Below, piece by piece: positions 9,319-19,120 of a stretch of 64,000 nucleotides of DNA. Positions within the stretch are counted from its first letter, which is position 1. The number at the start of each line of letters is the position of its first letter. The DNA comes from an uncultured Serinicoccus sp. (GTDB taxonomy: Bacteria > Actinomycetota > Actinomycetes > Actinomycetales > Dermatophilaceae). The stretch lies in the NCBI RefSeq assembly GCF_947487915.1, contig NZ_CANKYH010000006.1, positions 186,001 through 250,000 on the forward strand, written 5' to 3'. Both the position numbers and the translations under genes were made by a program. The notes under the pieces were generated by a model. The model did no database searches and was not told the origin of the DNA. It worked only from the letters and a program-made list of their open reading frames with translations.

Positions 9319-9333
9319 TCAGTTAAGCACTGA
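9319..9333 (-). promoter_or_regulatory. AT-rich promoter region with inverted repeat upstream of the sugar transferase
   Basis: The 209-nt gap 9242-9450 is the most AT-rich stretch of the first 15 kb. TCAGT-TAAGC-ACTGA forms a short inverted repeat. On the minus strand TTCAGT and TAAAGA hexamers about 18 nt apart could be -35 and -10, leaving a leader of some 60 nt. A regulator site is possible but unproven. Confidence 0.4.
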
Positions 9334-9437
9334 ACCGTCGGTACGTCTACCCCGCAACGCCCCCGATGTTCGCCCTCCCGACACCTTCTGGTCCCCCGGG
9401 TCCGCCCTGGCGTCCGCGCCGACCCCCCGTCGTGCCC

Positions 9438-9443
9438 TAGGTT
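9438..9443 (+). promoter_or_regulatory. -10 element for a leaderless S26-like peptidase gene
   Basis: TAGGTT is followed by 7 nt and the GTG start at 9451. No Shine-Dalgarno sequence fits in between. Confidence 0.5.
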
Positions 9444-9450
9444 AGCGCCC

Positions 9451-9819
9451 GTGCCCTCCCACCGGAACGACGTGCGCCGGCTCGGTCTGGCCCGCGTCTC
9501 CGGCAGCTCGATGTCGCCCACCCTCGAGGCCGGGGACACCCTCGTCGTCCTGCACGGGGGGCGGCCCCGCGTCGGCGCGGTCGTCGTCGTCGCGCTGCCG
9601 GCCGACGAGCGCGGCACACCCCGCCCGGTCGCGGTCAAGCGCCTCACCTCGGTGCGCCCGGACGGCGCGCTCTGGATCAGCTCCGACGGCACCGGCACGG
9701 ATTCCCGCCAGCTGGGTCACCTCCCCCCCGACGCGCTCGTCGCGGTGGCCCTGCTGCGCCTGCCCCGGCGACGCCCGCTGAAACCACCGCGGTTGCTGCG
9801 GCGGGCCGCTCAGCCCTGA
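9451..9819 (+). CDS. soluble S24/S26-family peptidase (SodX-like)
   Basis: A 122-residue protein with the signal-peptidase catalytic dyad. SGSSMSPTLEAGD (residues 17-29) carries the Ser nucleophile and AVKRL near residue 57 carries the general-base Lys. It lacks the N-terminal membrane anchor of LepB and is close in size to the nickel superoxide dismutase maturation protease SodX. No sodN is in the window, so that role is only a suggestion. It ends with a basic, proline-rich tail and overlaps the convergent phosphatase gene by 10 nt. Confidence 0.72.
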   Translation: MPSHRNDVRRLGLARVSGSSMSPTLEAGDTLVVLHGGRPRVGAVVVVALPADERGTPRPVAVKRLTSVRPDGALWISSDGTGTDSRQLGHLPPDALVAVALLRLPRRRPLKPPRLLRRAAQP

Positions 9820-10391
9820 CCGAGCGCCCGGGCCAGCGCGGGGAGGACCTCGCGGACCTGCTGCTCGAGGGCGGCATACACCTCGTCGGACCGGCGGTAG
9901 GGGTCCACGAGACCGGCGGAGGAGGTCCGCCCCACCGTCCCTCGCTGTGCCCGGGCCGAGTGGGCGAGCCCGGCCAACGCCTCCACCGGGTCGCCCCACC
10001 GCGGCCGCGCCTCGGCGGGGACGGCGTCCGCCAGGGCGGCGAACTCGTGGACGGTGAAGGTCCGCCGCAGCGCCCGCGGGTCGAGCCGCACCACGTCCGA
10101 GCGGTGCTCTGGCGTCGCCGTGAGGACCAGGTCCGCGCCGGCCACGACCTGGTCGGTCAGGGACCGCGCCGCGAAGCCCTCGGGGTCGCCCCCCAGCCGC
10201 CGGAGCAGCTGCGCGGACCGTTCGTCCATGGCCGAGCCCACCAGCGCCCGGGTGCCGGCCGAGCGGACCGCCACGGCGCCCGGCCCGTGGGCCACGTCGA
10301 CCTCCCGCTGGAGCAGCCGCTCGAGCAGGGGCGAGCGGCAGACGTTGCCGGTGCAGACCACGAGGACGGTCGGGATGGGGGCCGCGGTCAC
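9810..10391 (-). CDS. low-molecular-weight protein tyrosine phosphatase
   Basis: About 193 residues of the arsenate reductase-like LMW-PTP fold. The P-loop VCTGNVCRS (C-x5-R) lies at residues 11-19, and the conserved acid near the C-terminus is in LVDPYRRSDEVY. In actinobacteria such enzymes (PtpA/Wzb-like) dephosphorylate tyrosine kinases of polysaccharide synthesis or other proteins. The GTG at 10391 is chosen because it overlaps the tsaE stop (GTGA) and places the P-loop 10 residues from the N-terminus. A longer reading frame upstream runs through tsaE and is spurious. It is the last gene of the leuB-alr-tsaE chain. Confidence 0.88.
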   Translation of the reverse strand: MTAAPIPTVLVVCTGNVCRSPLLERLLQREVDVAHGPGAVAVRSAGTRALVGSAMDERSAQLLRRLGGDPEGFAARSLTDQVVAGADLVLTATPEHRSDVVRLDPRALRRTFTVHEFAALADAVPAEARPRWGDPVEALAGLAHSARAQRGTVGRTSSAGLVDPYRRSDEVYAALEQQVREVLPALARALGQG

Positions 10392-10870
10392 GGGCCCTCC
10401 CTCTCCAGGACGCCGCCGGCCCATCGGGGTCCACGGCCCCGCAGGACCGCCCGGCGCGACTGGTCCTGCAGCGCCTCGCTGCCGGAGCGCTGCAGGAGCA
10501 CCTCCAGCCGGTCCTGGGTCAGCACCTCGGCGAGCCCCTCGCCCCACTCGACGACGGTGACCGACTCCTCCAGGGAGGCGTCGAGGTCGAGGTCGTCGAG
10601 CTCGGCCCCGTCGGCGAGCCGGTAGGCGTCGACGTGCACCAGGTCCGGTCCACCGGTCGTGGAGGGGTGCACGCGGGCGATGACGAAGGTCGGTGAGGTC
10701 ACCGGGCCCCTGACCCCCAGACCCTCCCCCAGACCCTGGGTCAGGGTGGTCTTCCCGGCGCCGAGATCACCGGTGAGGACGACGAGGTCGCCGGCCCGCA
10801 GGAGGGCGCCCAGGCGGCGGCCGAGCGCACGGGTGTCCTCGGCCGCGGGCAGCTCGACGTGCTCGCTCAT
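10388..10870 (-). CDS. tsaE: tRNA threonylcarbamoyladenosine biosynthesis ATPase TsaE
   Basis: A 160-residue P-loop ATPase with Walker A LTGDLGAGKTT near residue 31 and TSPTFVIARVH near 57. VHVDAYRLADGAEL follows near 77. It belongs to the t6A37 tRNA modification complex with TsaB and TsaD. The start codon overlaps the alr stop (ATGA) and its stop overlaps the phosphatase start. The usual actinobacterial successors tsaB-rimI-tsaD do not follow here. Confidence 0.93.
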   Translation of the reverse strand: MSEHVELPAAEDTRALGRRLGALLRAGDLVVLTGDLGAGKTTLTQGLGEGLGVRGPVTSPTFVIARVHPSTTGGPDLVHVDAYRLADGAELDDLDLDASLEESVTVVEWGEGLAEVLTQDRLEVLLQRSGSEALQDQSRRAVLRGRGPRWAGGVLEREGP

Positions 10871-12048
10871 CGTCCGGCCTCCCCGACGTGGCGGCGCGGC
10901 AGGCGGGGCCCGAACCTGCTGACGATCTCGTAGCTGATCGTGCCGGCCGCGTCCGCCCACTCCTGCGCCGTCGGTGCCCCGTCGACGTCCCCGCCGAGGA
11001 GGTGCACCTCGTCGCCGGCCGCCACCGGGACGTCGCCGACGTCGACGACGAACTGGTCCATGCAGACGCGCCCGGAGACCCGGAAGCGTCGCCCGGCCAC
11101 CTGCACCGGCCCGGTCCCGGAGGCGTGCCGGGGCACCCCGTCGGCATACCCGATGGGCACGTCGACCACCGTGGTCGCCTGCTCCGGGGCGTAGGTGTGG
11201 CCGTAGGACACGCCCTGCCCCGCGGGGATCCGCTTGACCACCGCCACCCGTGCGCTGACGCTCATGGCGGGACGCAGCCCCAGGTCGGCCGCGGAGGCGA
11301 GCTCGGGGACCGGTGACAGGCCGTAGACCGCCAGTCCGGGGCGGACCATGTCCCAGGCCGCGGCCGGCGTGGTCAGGGTGGCGGCCGAGTTGCTCAGGTG
11401 ACGGACCTCGAGGTCCAGCCCGGCCCGCTCGGCGAGTCGCACGGCGTCGGCGAAGGCCTCCTGCTGCGCGCGGACGGTGGGGTGCTCCGGCGCGTCGGCG
11501 TAGGCGAAGTGGGAGAAGACCCCCACCACTCGGACCACCCCCTCGGCGCTCAGGGCTGCCGCGTGCCGGACGAGCGCCTGGAAGTCGGTGCGGGGGTCAC
11601 CGGGGCCGACCGGGAGGGCGAAGGCCCCGCCCCGGGAGAGACCGGTGTCGACCTTGAGCTGCACCTGCGCGGTCCGGCCCGCCCGACGGGCCGCCGCCGC
11701 GAGCAGGTCCAGGGCCCAGGGGGCCGAGGCCGCCACCTGGACGTCGACCGCCAGCAGCGCGTCCGTGTCCACCGAGGGCGTCAGCAACCAGCACAGCAGC
11801 GGCGCCGCCACCCCTGCCTGCCGCAGGGCCAGCGCCTCGGCCGGCTGGGCGACCCCCAGTGCCGCTGCCCCTCCGGCGAGCGCCGCACGGGCGCTCGGCA
11901 CCAGACCGTGCCCGTAGGCATCCGCCTTGACCACCGCCATCACGCCCGCGGACCCGGCGTGCCCACGCAGGACGCCCACGTTGTGCGCGATGGCGTCCAG
12001 GTCGACCGTGACCTGCGCCGGCCACGGGGAGGCGCCCGCGTCGCTCAC
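10867..12048 (-). CDS. alr: alanine racemase
   Basis: A 393-residue PLP-dependent enzyme that makes D-alanine for peptidoglycan. The PLP-lysine motif AVVKADAYGHGLVPSA lies near residue 38, VRPGLAVYGLSP near 235, and VCMDQFVVDVGD near 330 in the C-terminal beta domain. Length and motif order are normal. The GTG start overlaps the leuB stop (GTGA), which ties a cell-wall gene to leucine synthesis in one transcript. Its own stop overlaps tsaE. Confidence 0.96.
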   Translation of the reverse strand: MSDAGASPWPAQVTVDLDAIAHNVGVLRGHAGSAGVMAVVKADAYGHGLVPSARAALAGGAAALGVAQPAEALALRQAGVAAPLLCWLLTPSVDTDALLAVDVQVAASAPWALDLLAAAARRAGRTAQVQLKVDTGLSRGGAFALPVGPGDPRTDFQALVRHAAALSAEGVVRVVGVFSHFAYADAPEHPTVRAQQEAFADAVRLAERAGLDLEVRHLSNSAATLTTPAAAWDMVRPGLAVYGLSPVPELASAADLGLRPAMSVSARVAVVKRIPAGQGVSYGHTYAPEQATTVVDVPIGYADGVPRHASGTGPVQVAGRRFRVSGRVCMDQFVVDVGDVPVAAGDEVHLLGGDVDGAPTAQEWADAAGTISYEIVSRFGPRLPRRHVGEAGR

Positions 12049-13163
12049 GCGGACATCACCTGGGCGAGCTGGCTCATCAGGCTGTCCTCCACGACGGGGG
12101 CGGAGCGCTGCGCCACGGCGGCCGCGATCCGCCCACCCAGCTCGCCGGTGCTAGCCCCCATCCCCGCACCGGCCAGGGCCGGCAGGTCGGCGAGCACCTG
12201 CGCCGTCGCCCCCTCGACGGCGGCGGCGGCCTCCCCCTCGCCCAGGTGGCCCAGCATCATGGCGAGCGAGAGGCAGGCACCGGCCGGGTTGGCCCAGCCG
12301 CGCCCGGCGATGTCGGGGGCCGAGCCGTGCACGGGCTCGAACATGCTCGGAGCCTGGCCCCCGAGGTGCAGGTTGCCGCTGGCGGCCACCCCCAGGCCTC
12401 CCTGCAGGACCGCCCCGAGGTCGGTGACGATGTCCCCGAAGAGGTTGTCCGTGACGACCACGTCGAAGCGCTCCGGGCTGACCGGGAGATACATGCACAT
12501 GGCGTCCACGTGGACGTAGTCGGTCTCGACGTCCGGGTAGCGCCGCCCGACCTCCTCGACGACCGCCGACCACAGGGCACCGGCCTCCACCAGGACGTTG
12601 GTCTTGTGGCACAGCGTCAGCCGGCCCCGACGGACCGAGGCCAGGCGGAAGGCGAAGTCGACCGCCCGCTCCACGGCATACCAGGTGTTGACCGACTCCT
12701 GCACGGCCGTCCACGCCGCGGTCCCGCGGTGCACCGCGCTTCCCTGGGCGACGTAGGAGCCCTCGGTGTTCTCCCGGACGACCACGAGGTCGCACCGCTG
12801 CGGCGTGAGCCCGGCGACCGGCGTCGGCACCCCGGGGTAGAGCCGGACCGGGCGCAGGTTGACCGCCTGCTGCATCGCGCCGCGCAGCGCGAGGATGATC
12901 CCGCGCTCGAGGATCCCCGGGGGGGCCTGGGGGCTGCCGATGGCCCCGAAGAGGATGGCGTCGTGGGACCGCAGCCGCTCGACCATCTCCGGCGTGAGCA
13001 GCTCACCCGTCCGCACGTAGTGCTCGGCGCCGAGCGGGACGTCGGTGCGTTCGGTGGTGAACCCGAAGGCCTCCTGCGCCGCGTCGAGGACCTCCAGGGC
13101 CGCGGCGGTCACCTCGGGGCCGACCCCGTCGCCGGGCAGGACTGCGATGGAGTGGGAGCGCAT
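12045..13163 (-). CDS. leuB: 3-isopropylmalate dehydrogenase
   Basis: A 372-residue NAD-dependent beta-decarboxylating dehydrogenase, third enzyme of leucine synthesis. It begins with [13 protein letters not shown] and has [20 protein letters not shown] near residue 86. It also shows CHKTNVL near 186 with the catalytic Lys, VDAMCMYL near 220 and [14 protein letters not shown] near 240. Tartrate dehydrogenase paralogs share this fold, but the adjacent divergent leuCD settles the assignment. It is slightly longer than most LeuB because of a C-terminal extension. leuB heads the minus-strand chain leuB-alr-tsaE-phosphatase. Confidence 0.93.
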   Translation of the reverse strand: MRSHSIAVLPGDGVGPEVTAAALEVLDAAQEAFGFTTERTDVPLGAEHYVRTGELLTPEMVERLRSHDAILFGAIGSPQAPPGILERGIILALRGAMQQAVNLRPVRLYPGVPTPVAGLTPQRCDLVVVRENTEGSYVAQGSAVHRGTAAWTAVQESVNTWYAVERAVDFAFRLASVRRGRLTLCHKTNVLVEAGALWSAVVEEVGRRYPDVETDYVHVDAMCMYLPVSPERFDVVVTDNLFGDIVTDLGAVLQGGLGVAASGNLHLGGQAPSMFEPVHGSAPDIAGRGWANPAGACLSLAMMLGHLGEGEAAAAVEGATAQVLADLPALAGAGMGASTGELGGRIAAAVAQRSAPVVEDSLMSQLAQVMSA

Positions 13164-13178
13164 GAGTCGTCGGACCTC

Positions 13179-13190
13179 CGTGACGTCACG
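13179..13190. promoter_or_regulatory. palindromic operator candidate in the leuB-leuC divergent region
   Basis: CGTGACGTCACG is a perfect 12-bp palindrome in the 97-nt region between the divergent starts. It lies about where the -35 of leuC would be, given a TACAGT -10 at 13205-13210. In Corynebacterium and Streptomyces the IclR-type regulator LtbR/NdgR controls the equivalent divergent region; whether this palindrome is its site is inference. Confidence 0.5.
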
Positions 13191-13260
13191 TCAAGGGATG
13201 GGCTTACAGTGGCGTCATTGTCTCGCACCGCCCCCACCAGCGAAACGGAAGGGTCGACCC

Positions 13261-14697
13261 ATGTCCGCGTCATCCGGGCTGACGATGGCCGAGAAGCTCT
13301 GGGCCCAGCACGTCGTGCGCTCCGCCGACGGCGAGCCCGACCTGCTCTACATCGACCTGCACCTGGTCCACGAGGTGACCAGCCCGCAGGCCTTCGACGG
13401 CCTCCGGGAGAAGGGCCGCCCGGTCCGCCGCCCCGACCTCACGCTGGCGACCGAGGACCACAACGTGCCGACCACGCTGGGCCCGGTCACCGACCTCACC
13501 TCCCGCACCCAGCTAGAGGCCCTGCGGACCAACTGCGCGGAGTTCGGGATCGTCCACCACGAGCGGGGGCAGAGGGGGCAGGGCATCGTCCACGTCATCG
13601 GGCCCGAGCTGGGGCTCACCCAGCCCGGGATGACCATCGTCTGCGGCGACAGCCACACCTCGACCCACGGCGCCTTCGGCGCGCTGGCCTTCGGGATCGG
13701 CACCTCCGAGGTCGAGCACGTGCTGGCCACCCAGACCCTGCCGCTGCGGCCGTTCCGCACCATGGCCATCACCGTCGAGGGACAGCTCCCCGAGGGCGTC
13801 GGCGCCAAGGACGTCATCCTGGCGGTCATCCACCGGATCGGCACCGGGGGTGGCCAGGGCTACGTCCTGGAGTACCGCGGGTCGGCCATCGAGTCGCTCT
13901 CGATGGAGGGCCGGATGACCATCTGCAACATGTCCATCGAGGCGGGGGCCCGGGCCGGCATGGTGGCCCCGGACGAGACGACCTTCGACTACCTGCGGGG
14001 ACGGCCGCACGCCCCGTCGGGCGCTGAGTGGGACGCCGCCGTGGCCGCGTGGCGGGACCTGCGCACCGACGACGACGCCGTGTTCGACGCGGAGGTCGTC
14101 ATCGACGCCGCCTCCCTCACCCCCTACGTCACGTGGGGGACCAACCCCGGCCAGTCCGTGCAGCTCGGCGAGGCCGTGCCCGACCCGGCGCTGGCCGGCG
14201 ACGAGGACGCCCAGGACACCGCCCGCCGCGCCCTGGACTACATGGGCCTGGACCCCGGGACCCCGATGCGCCAGATCGCCGTCGACGCCGTCTTCCTCGG
14301 CTCCTGCACCAACGGGCGCATCGAGGACCTGCGCCTGGCGGCCGACGTCCTGCGCGGGCGCCGGGTCGCCGACGGGGTCCGGATGCTCGTCGTGCCCGGC
14401 TCCCACGCCGTGCGCCAGCAGGCCGAGGAGGAGGGCCTGGACGAGGTCTTCACCGGCGCCGGGGCCGAGTGGCGGTTGGCCGGGTGCTCGATGTGCCTCG
14501 GCATGAACCCCGACCAGCTCGCGCCCGAGGAGCGGTGCGCCTCGACCTCCAACCGCAACTTCGAGGGCCGACAGGGGGCCCGTGGCCGGACCCACCTCGT
14601 CTCGCCCGCGGTGGCGGCGGCGACCGCCGTCCGCGGCACCCTCTCCTCCCCGACCGACCTCGACCCCGCCCGCGAGCCGCAGGAGGTGACCGCCTGA
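13261..14697 (+). CDS. leuC: 3-isopropylmalate dehydratase large subunit
   Basis: A 478-residue aconitase-family protein that isomerises 2- to 3-isopropylmalate with LeuD. It starts with [11 protein letters not shown] and contains ATEDHNVPT near residue 63 and [20 protein letters not shown] near 126. The 4Fe-4S ligands are in GSCTNGR near 343 and in CSMCLGMN near 410. The ATG at 13261 is used because residues before it have no family counterpart and would lie in the promoter. It overlaps leuD by TGATG, consistent with one-to-one subunit production. Confidence 0.97.
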   Translation: MSASSGLTMAEKLWAQHVVRSADGEPDLLYIDLHLVHEVTSPQAFDGLREKGRPVRRPDLTLATEDHNVPTTLGPVTDLTSRTQLEALRTNCAEFGIVHHERGQRGQGIVHVIGPELGLTQPGMTIVCGDSHTSTHGAFGALAFGIGTSEVEHVLATQTLPLRPFRTMAITVEGQLPEGVGAKDVILAVIHRIGTGGGQGYVLEYRGSAIESLSMEGRMTICNMSIEAGARAGMVAPDETTFDYLRGRPHAPSGAEWDAAVAAWRDLRTDDDAVFDAEVVIDAASLTPYVTWGTNPGQSVQLGEAVPDPALAGDEDAQDTARRALDYMGLDPGTPMRQIAVDAVFLGSCTNGRIEDLRLAADVLRGRRVADGVRMLVVPGSHAVRQQAEEEGLDEVFTGAGAEWRLAGCSMCLGMNPDQLAPEERCASTSNRNFEGRQGARGRTHLVSPAVAAATAVRGTLSSPTDLDPAREPQEVTA

Positions 14698-15296
14698 TGG
14701 ACCCCTTCACCACGCATACCGGGATCGGTGTGCCGCTGCGCCGCTCCGACGTCGACACCGACCAGATCATCCCCGCCCAGTGGCTCAAGCAGGTCTCCCG
14801 CACCGGCTTCGACCAGGGCCTCTTCTCGCGCTGGCGCGAGGACCCCTCCTTCGTCCTCAACACCGAGCCCTACGCACGCGGCTCGGTCCTCGTCGCCGGC
14901 CCGGACTTCGGCACCGGCTCCAGCCGCGAGCACGCGGTGTGGGCGCTGCAGCAGTACGGCTTCCGCGCCGTGCTGTCCAGCCGGTTCGCGGACATCTTCC
15001 GTGGCAACTCCGGCAAGCAGGGCCTGCTCACCGCCCAGCTCGACCAGGGCGACATCGAGCTCATCTGGAAGATCCTCGAGGCCGAGCCCGGCACCGAGGT
15101 CACCGTCGACCTGCCCGCCCGGTCGGTCACCTGCGGCGACCTGGTGACGACCTTCGACGTCGACGACTACGTCGCCTGGCGGCTGGAGAACGGCCTGGAC
15201 GACATCTCCCTGACCCTCGGGCACGAGGAGGACATCTCAGCCTTCGAACGCGGCCGACCGTCCTGGAAGCCGACCGTCACGCGGGCCGTCGGCTGA
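14697..15296 (+). CDS. leuD: 3-isopropylmalate dehydratase small subunit
   Basis: A 199-residue swivel-domain subunit. It has the start [20 protein letters not shown], a [11 protein letters not shown] segment, and [17 protein letters not shown] near residue 65. Length is normal. Translation is coupled to leuC by a 1-nt stop/start overlap. The gene is followed by a large GC-rich stem. Confidence 0.97.
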   Translation: MDPFTTHTGIGVPLRRSDVDTDQIIPAQWLKQVSRTGFDQGLFSRWREDPSFVLNTEPYARGSVLVAGPDFGTGSSREHAVWALQQYGFRAVLSSRFADIFRGNSGKQGLLTAQLDQGDIELIWKILEAEPGTEVTVDLPARSVTCGDLVTTFDVDDYVAWRLENGLDDISLTLGHEEDISAFERGRPSWKPTVTRAVG

Positions 15297-15304
15297 CCGA
15301 CCCC

Positions 15305-15359
15305 GACCGGCGCCGGGCCAGCGGTGCCGCCCGCCGGGGGCCGCGTCGACGCGCCGGTC
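15305..15359 (+). terminator. long-stem terminator candidate after leuCD
   Basis: GACCGGCGC and GCGCCGGTC form a 9-bp stem around a 37-nt GC-rich insert that can fold further. It sits between the leuD stop and the next promoter, with no T-run. Confidence 0.4.
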
Positions 15360-15362
15360 GCG

Positions 15363-15392
15363 TTGACACCCCGGCCCCGGCGTTCCTAAGGT
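15363..15392 (+). promoter_or_regulatory. sigma-70-type promoter of the terC riboswitch transcript
   Basis: A perfect TTGACA -35 and a TAAGGT -10 are separated by 18 nt. The predicted start site (about 15399) lies immediately before the riboswitch. Confidence 0.7.
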
Positions 15393-15401
15393 GGTCCCAC
15401 C

Positions 15402-15498
15402 TCGAGGGGAGTATTTCCCGAATGTCGCGTCGGTCATGACGCGGGGCCCATGCCCCGCTCGGCGCGCGCCCTGTCGCCCAGGGTGAAAGAGACCTCGA
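15402..15498 (+). ncRNA. yybP-ykoY (Mn2+-sensing) riboswitch
   Basis: The aptamer hallmarks are present. The 5' strand TCGAGG/GGAGTA and the 3' strand AGAGA/CCTCGA bring together a 6-bp P1 helix and the conserved L1 GGGGAGTA and L3 AAAGAGACC signatures. Two hairpin arms lie between them. It directly precedes a TerC-family gene, the best-known class of genes controlled by this riboswitch. The switch overlaps codons of a longer in-frame reading, so the protein must start downstream. No T-run terminator follows, so control may act on translation. Confidence 0.78.
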
Positions 15499-15527
15499 TC
15501 CGCGCCGTCGTGATCGGAAGGTCTTCC

Positions 15528-16544
15528 ATGACGCCCCTCCCCCTGGCTGCTGCCGGCAGCGCCTCGTCCACCAGCATCGCCGACCCGATGCTCTGGGCCC
15601 TGACGCTCGGCGGCGTCGTGCTGCTGCTGGCCTTCGACATGGTCCTCACCCGTCGGCCGCACGCGGTGTCGATGAAGGAGGCCCTGGCGTGGTCGGCCTT
15701 CTACCTGGCGCTGCCGCTGCTCTTCGGCCTCTGGGTCTGGCAGCAGTTCGGGAGCCAGACCGGGCTGGAGTACTACACCGGCTACCTCGTCGAGAAGTCG
15801 TTGTCGGTCGACAACCTCTTCGTCTTCATCCTCATCCTCACCGCCTTCGCCGTGCCCCGCGAGCTGCAGCAGCGGGTGCTGCTCATCGGCATCATCGGCG
15901 CGCTGGTGCTGCGCGGTGTCTTCATCGCCCTGGGCGCCGCGCTCATCGCCAACTTCGCCATCACCTTCCTCGTCTTCGGCCTCATCCTGCTGGCGACCGC
16001 GTGGAAGGTCCTCAAGGACGCCCGCGAGGACAGCCACGTGGAGGTGGCCAAGCTGCCCGCCGTGCGCCTCACCCGACGCTTCTTCGCCGTCACCGACGAC
16101 TACCGCGGCACCCGCTTCACGGTCCGCGAGGGCGGGCGCCGGGCCCTCACCCCCTTCGCCCTGGTGGCCCTGGCCATCCTCGGGACCGATGTCGTCTTCG
16201 CCGTCGACTCGGTGCCGGCGGTCTACGGCATCACCGGTGACCCCTACCTGGTCTTCGTCACCAACGCCTTCGCCCTGCTGGGGCTGCGCGCCCTCTACTT
16301 CGTCCTCGAGGGGGCGCTGGGCCAGCTGCGCCACCTCGGCTACGGGCTGTCGCTGATCCTCGCCTTCATCGGGGTCAAGCTGGTGCTGCACTGGGCGCAC
16401 GGCGTCTGGGAGGGCGTGCCCACCGTCCCCACGCTGGCCTCGCTGCTGGTGATCGTCGGCATCCTCGCGCTCACCGTGCTCACGAGCCTGGTCGCCGAGC
16501 GCCGCGACGCGCGCCGGCGGGTTGACGCTGCGTCATCGTCATGA
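15528..16544 (+). CDS. TerC-family (Alx-type) integral membrane protein, probable Mn2+ exporter
   Basis: A 338-residue protein with about nine membrane helices. TerC signatures are FDMVLTRRPHAVSMKEALAW near residue 37, KSLSVDNLFVF near 88, and GTDVVFAVDSVPAVYGIT near 220, which place acidic residues inside the membrane. Related Alx/MntP-like TerC proteins export manganese, and the riboswitch upstream supports that role here. The ATG at 15528 has a GGAAG ribosome site 7 nt before it; earlier in-frame starts lie within the riboswitch. The promoter of leuA begins inside its last codons. Confidence 0.88.
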   Translation: MTPLPLAAAGSASSTSIADPMLWALTLGGVVLLLAFDMVLTRRPHAVSMKEALAWSAFYLALPLLFGLWVWQQFGSQTGLEYYTGYLVEKSLSVDNLFVFILILTAFAVPRELQQRVLLIGIIGALVLRGVFIALGAALIANFAITFLVFGLILLATAWKVLKDAREDSHVEVAKLPAVRLTRRFFAVTDDYRGTRFTVREGGRRALTPFALVALAILGTDVVFAVDSVPAVYGITGDPYLVFVTNAFALLGLRALYFVLEGALGQLRHLGYGLSLILAFIGVKLVLHWAHGVWEGVPTVPTLASLLVIVGILALTVLTSLVAERRDARRRVDAASSS

Positions 16545-16552
16545 GCTAGAGT
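16522..16552 (+). promoter_or_regulatory. promoter of the leuA leader
   Basis: TTGACG and TAGAGT hexamers are 19 nt apart. The -35 overlaps the 3' end of the terC-family gene. The predicted transcript start is at or just before the leader-peptide ATG at 16561. Confidence 0.6.
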
Positions 16553-16560
16553 TCGGGACG

Positions 16561-16586
16561 ATGACTCACCTGCTCCTCCTCGGCTG

Positions 16587-16605
<19 letters not shown>
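16561..16605 (+). CDS. leucine-rich leader peptide of leuA
   Basis: A 14-codon reading frame, MTHLLLLGCRSETS, with four consecutive leucine codons (CTG CTC CTC CTC) and a TAG stop. It lies 66 nt upstream of leuA, right after the promoter, and its 3' half forms one strand of a long stem. Leucine-sensing leader peptides of this kind are described for actinobacterial leuA. Ribosome stalling at the Leu codons when charged tRNA-Leu is scarce would rearrange the downstream structure. Confidence 0.75.
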
Positions 16606-18420
<1,815 letters not shown>

Positions 18421-18480
18421 GGGGCCCGACGGCCCGGGACCCTGGCGGCCGCGGTCGTGGCCCGCGGGGTGGGACTGCCC

Positions 18481-18604
18481 GTGCGCGGTCGCGGTCCTAT
18501 GGGGGCCACCGGGGCACACGGTCCTGATCGGGAAGCGTCAGACCGTGTGCGGTCGTGGCCCTATGAGGGCCACCCGCGCGCACAGTCCTGATCGGGAAGC
18601 GTCA
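18481..18604. repeat. two imperfect 64-bp tandem repeats between convergent genes
   Basis: Units begin at 18481 and 18545; over 60 aligned bases I count 8 mismatches and no gaps. The last 20 bases of each unit (GTCCTGATCGGGAAGCGTCA) are identical. GTGGCCCT-ATG-AGGGCCAC in the second unit and GCACACGGTC/GACCGTGTGC across the unit junction (18514-18523 and 18541-18550) form strong hairpins. They can terminate both leuA and the convergent VOC gene. The rest of the leuA-VOC gap (18421-18480) holds only GC-rich sequence. Confidence 0.7.
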
Positions 18605-19060
18605 GCCGCGGCCGTCGCCGAGGAGGGTCTGACCGTCCTCGGTGACGGTCCAGAACGGGTTGTGGGCGATCTCCCACACATGGCCGTCGAGGTCGGTGAA
18701 GACGCCGGAGTAGCCGCCCCAGAAGCGGGTGGACGCCGGCCGGAGCACGGTGGCGCCCGCGGCCTCGGCGTCCTTCATCTGCTCGTCGACGTCCGCGGCG
18801 CTGGGCAGGTTGACCCCGACGACCTTGCCGCCCCAGGAGTCGCCGCTGCCGGGGGTGTCCTCGGTGTCGGAGTCGACGTCGATGCCGGAGTCGACCGCGA
18901 GGGCGGCCCGCTCCCACAGGGCGACGACCATGGCGCCGGCCTGGAAGAAGGTGATGTGGTCGGGCGAGGGACCGGGCTCCCAGCCCAGGGCCTGGTAGAA
19001 GGCGCGAGCGCGCTCGAGGTCGCTCACCCCCAGGGTGACGAGGGACACACGCTGATCCAT
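18602..19060 (-). CDS. VOC-superfamily (glyoxalase/bleomycin resistance-like) protein
   Basis: A 152-residue protein made of two beta-alpha-beta-beta-beta modules. It opens with VSLVTLGVSDLERARAFYQA and ends with the second module GVFTDLDGHVWEIAHNPF (near residue 118), where Glu and His positions typical of VOC metal sites are kept. A polar, acidic insert (about residues 58-72) sits between the modules. The substrate is unknown. It is divergent from the Fur-family gene and has a TAGGTT hexamer 6 nt before its ATG. Confidence 0.85.
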   Translation of the reverse strand: MDQRVSLVTLGVSDLERARAFYQALGWEPGPSPDHITFFQAGAMVVALWERAALAVDSGIDVDSDTEDTPGSGDSWGGKVVGVNLPSAADVDEQMKDAEAAGATVLRPASTRFWGGYSGVFTDLDGHVWEIAHNPFWTVTEDGQTLLGDGRG

Positions 19061-19066
19061 GGCCTC

Positions 19067-19072
19067 AACCTA
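19067..19072 (-). promoter_or_regulatory. -10 element for a leaderless VOC transcript
   Basis: On the minus strand TAGGTT, 6 nt, then the ATG of the VOC gene. Confidence 0.5.
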
Positions 19073-19108
19073 GCAACGCGGCCGACCAGGCCCGCAGCCA
19101 GCATCAGG

Positions 19109-19114
19109 CACACT
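19109..19114 (+). promoter_or_regulatory. -10 element of the Fur-family gene
   Basis: CACACT is followed by GGAGGT and the ATG at 19121. The GGAGG is too close to the start to act as a normal Shine-Dalgarno site. Confidence 0.4.
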
Positions 19115-19120
19115 GGAGGT

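Noticed and set aside
15450..15527. Earlier in-frame starts of the TerC-family gene
   Set aside because: They lie inside the riboswitch aptamer; the ATG at 15528 has its own ribosome site.
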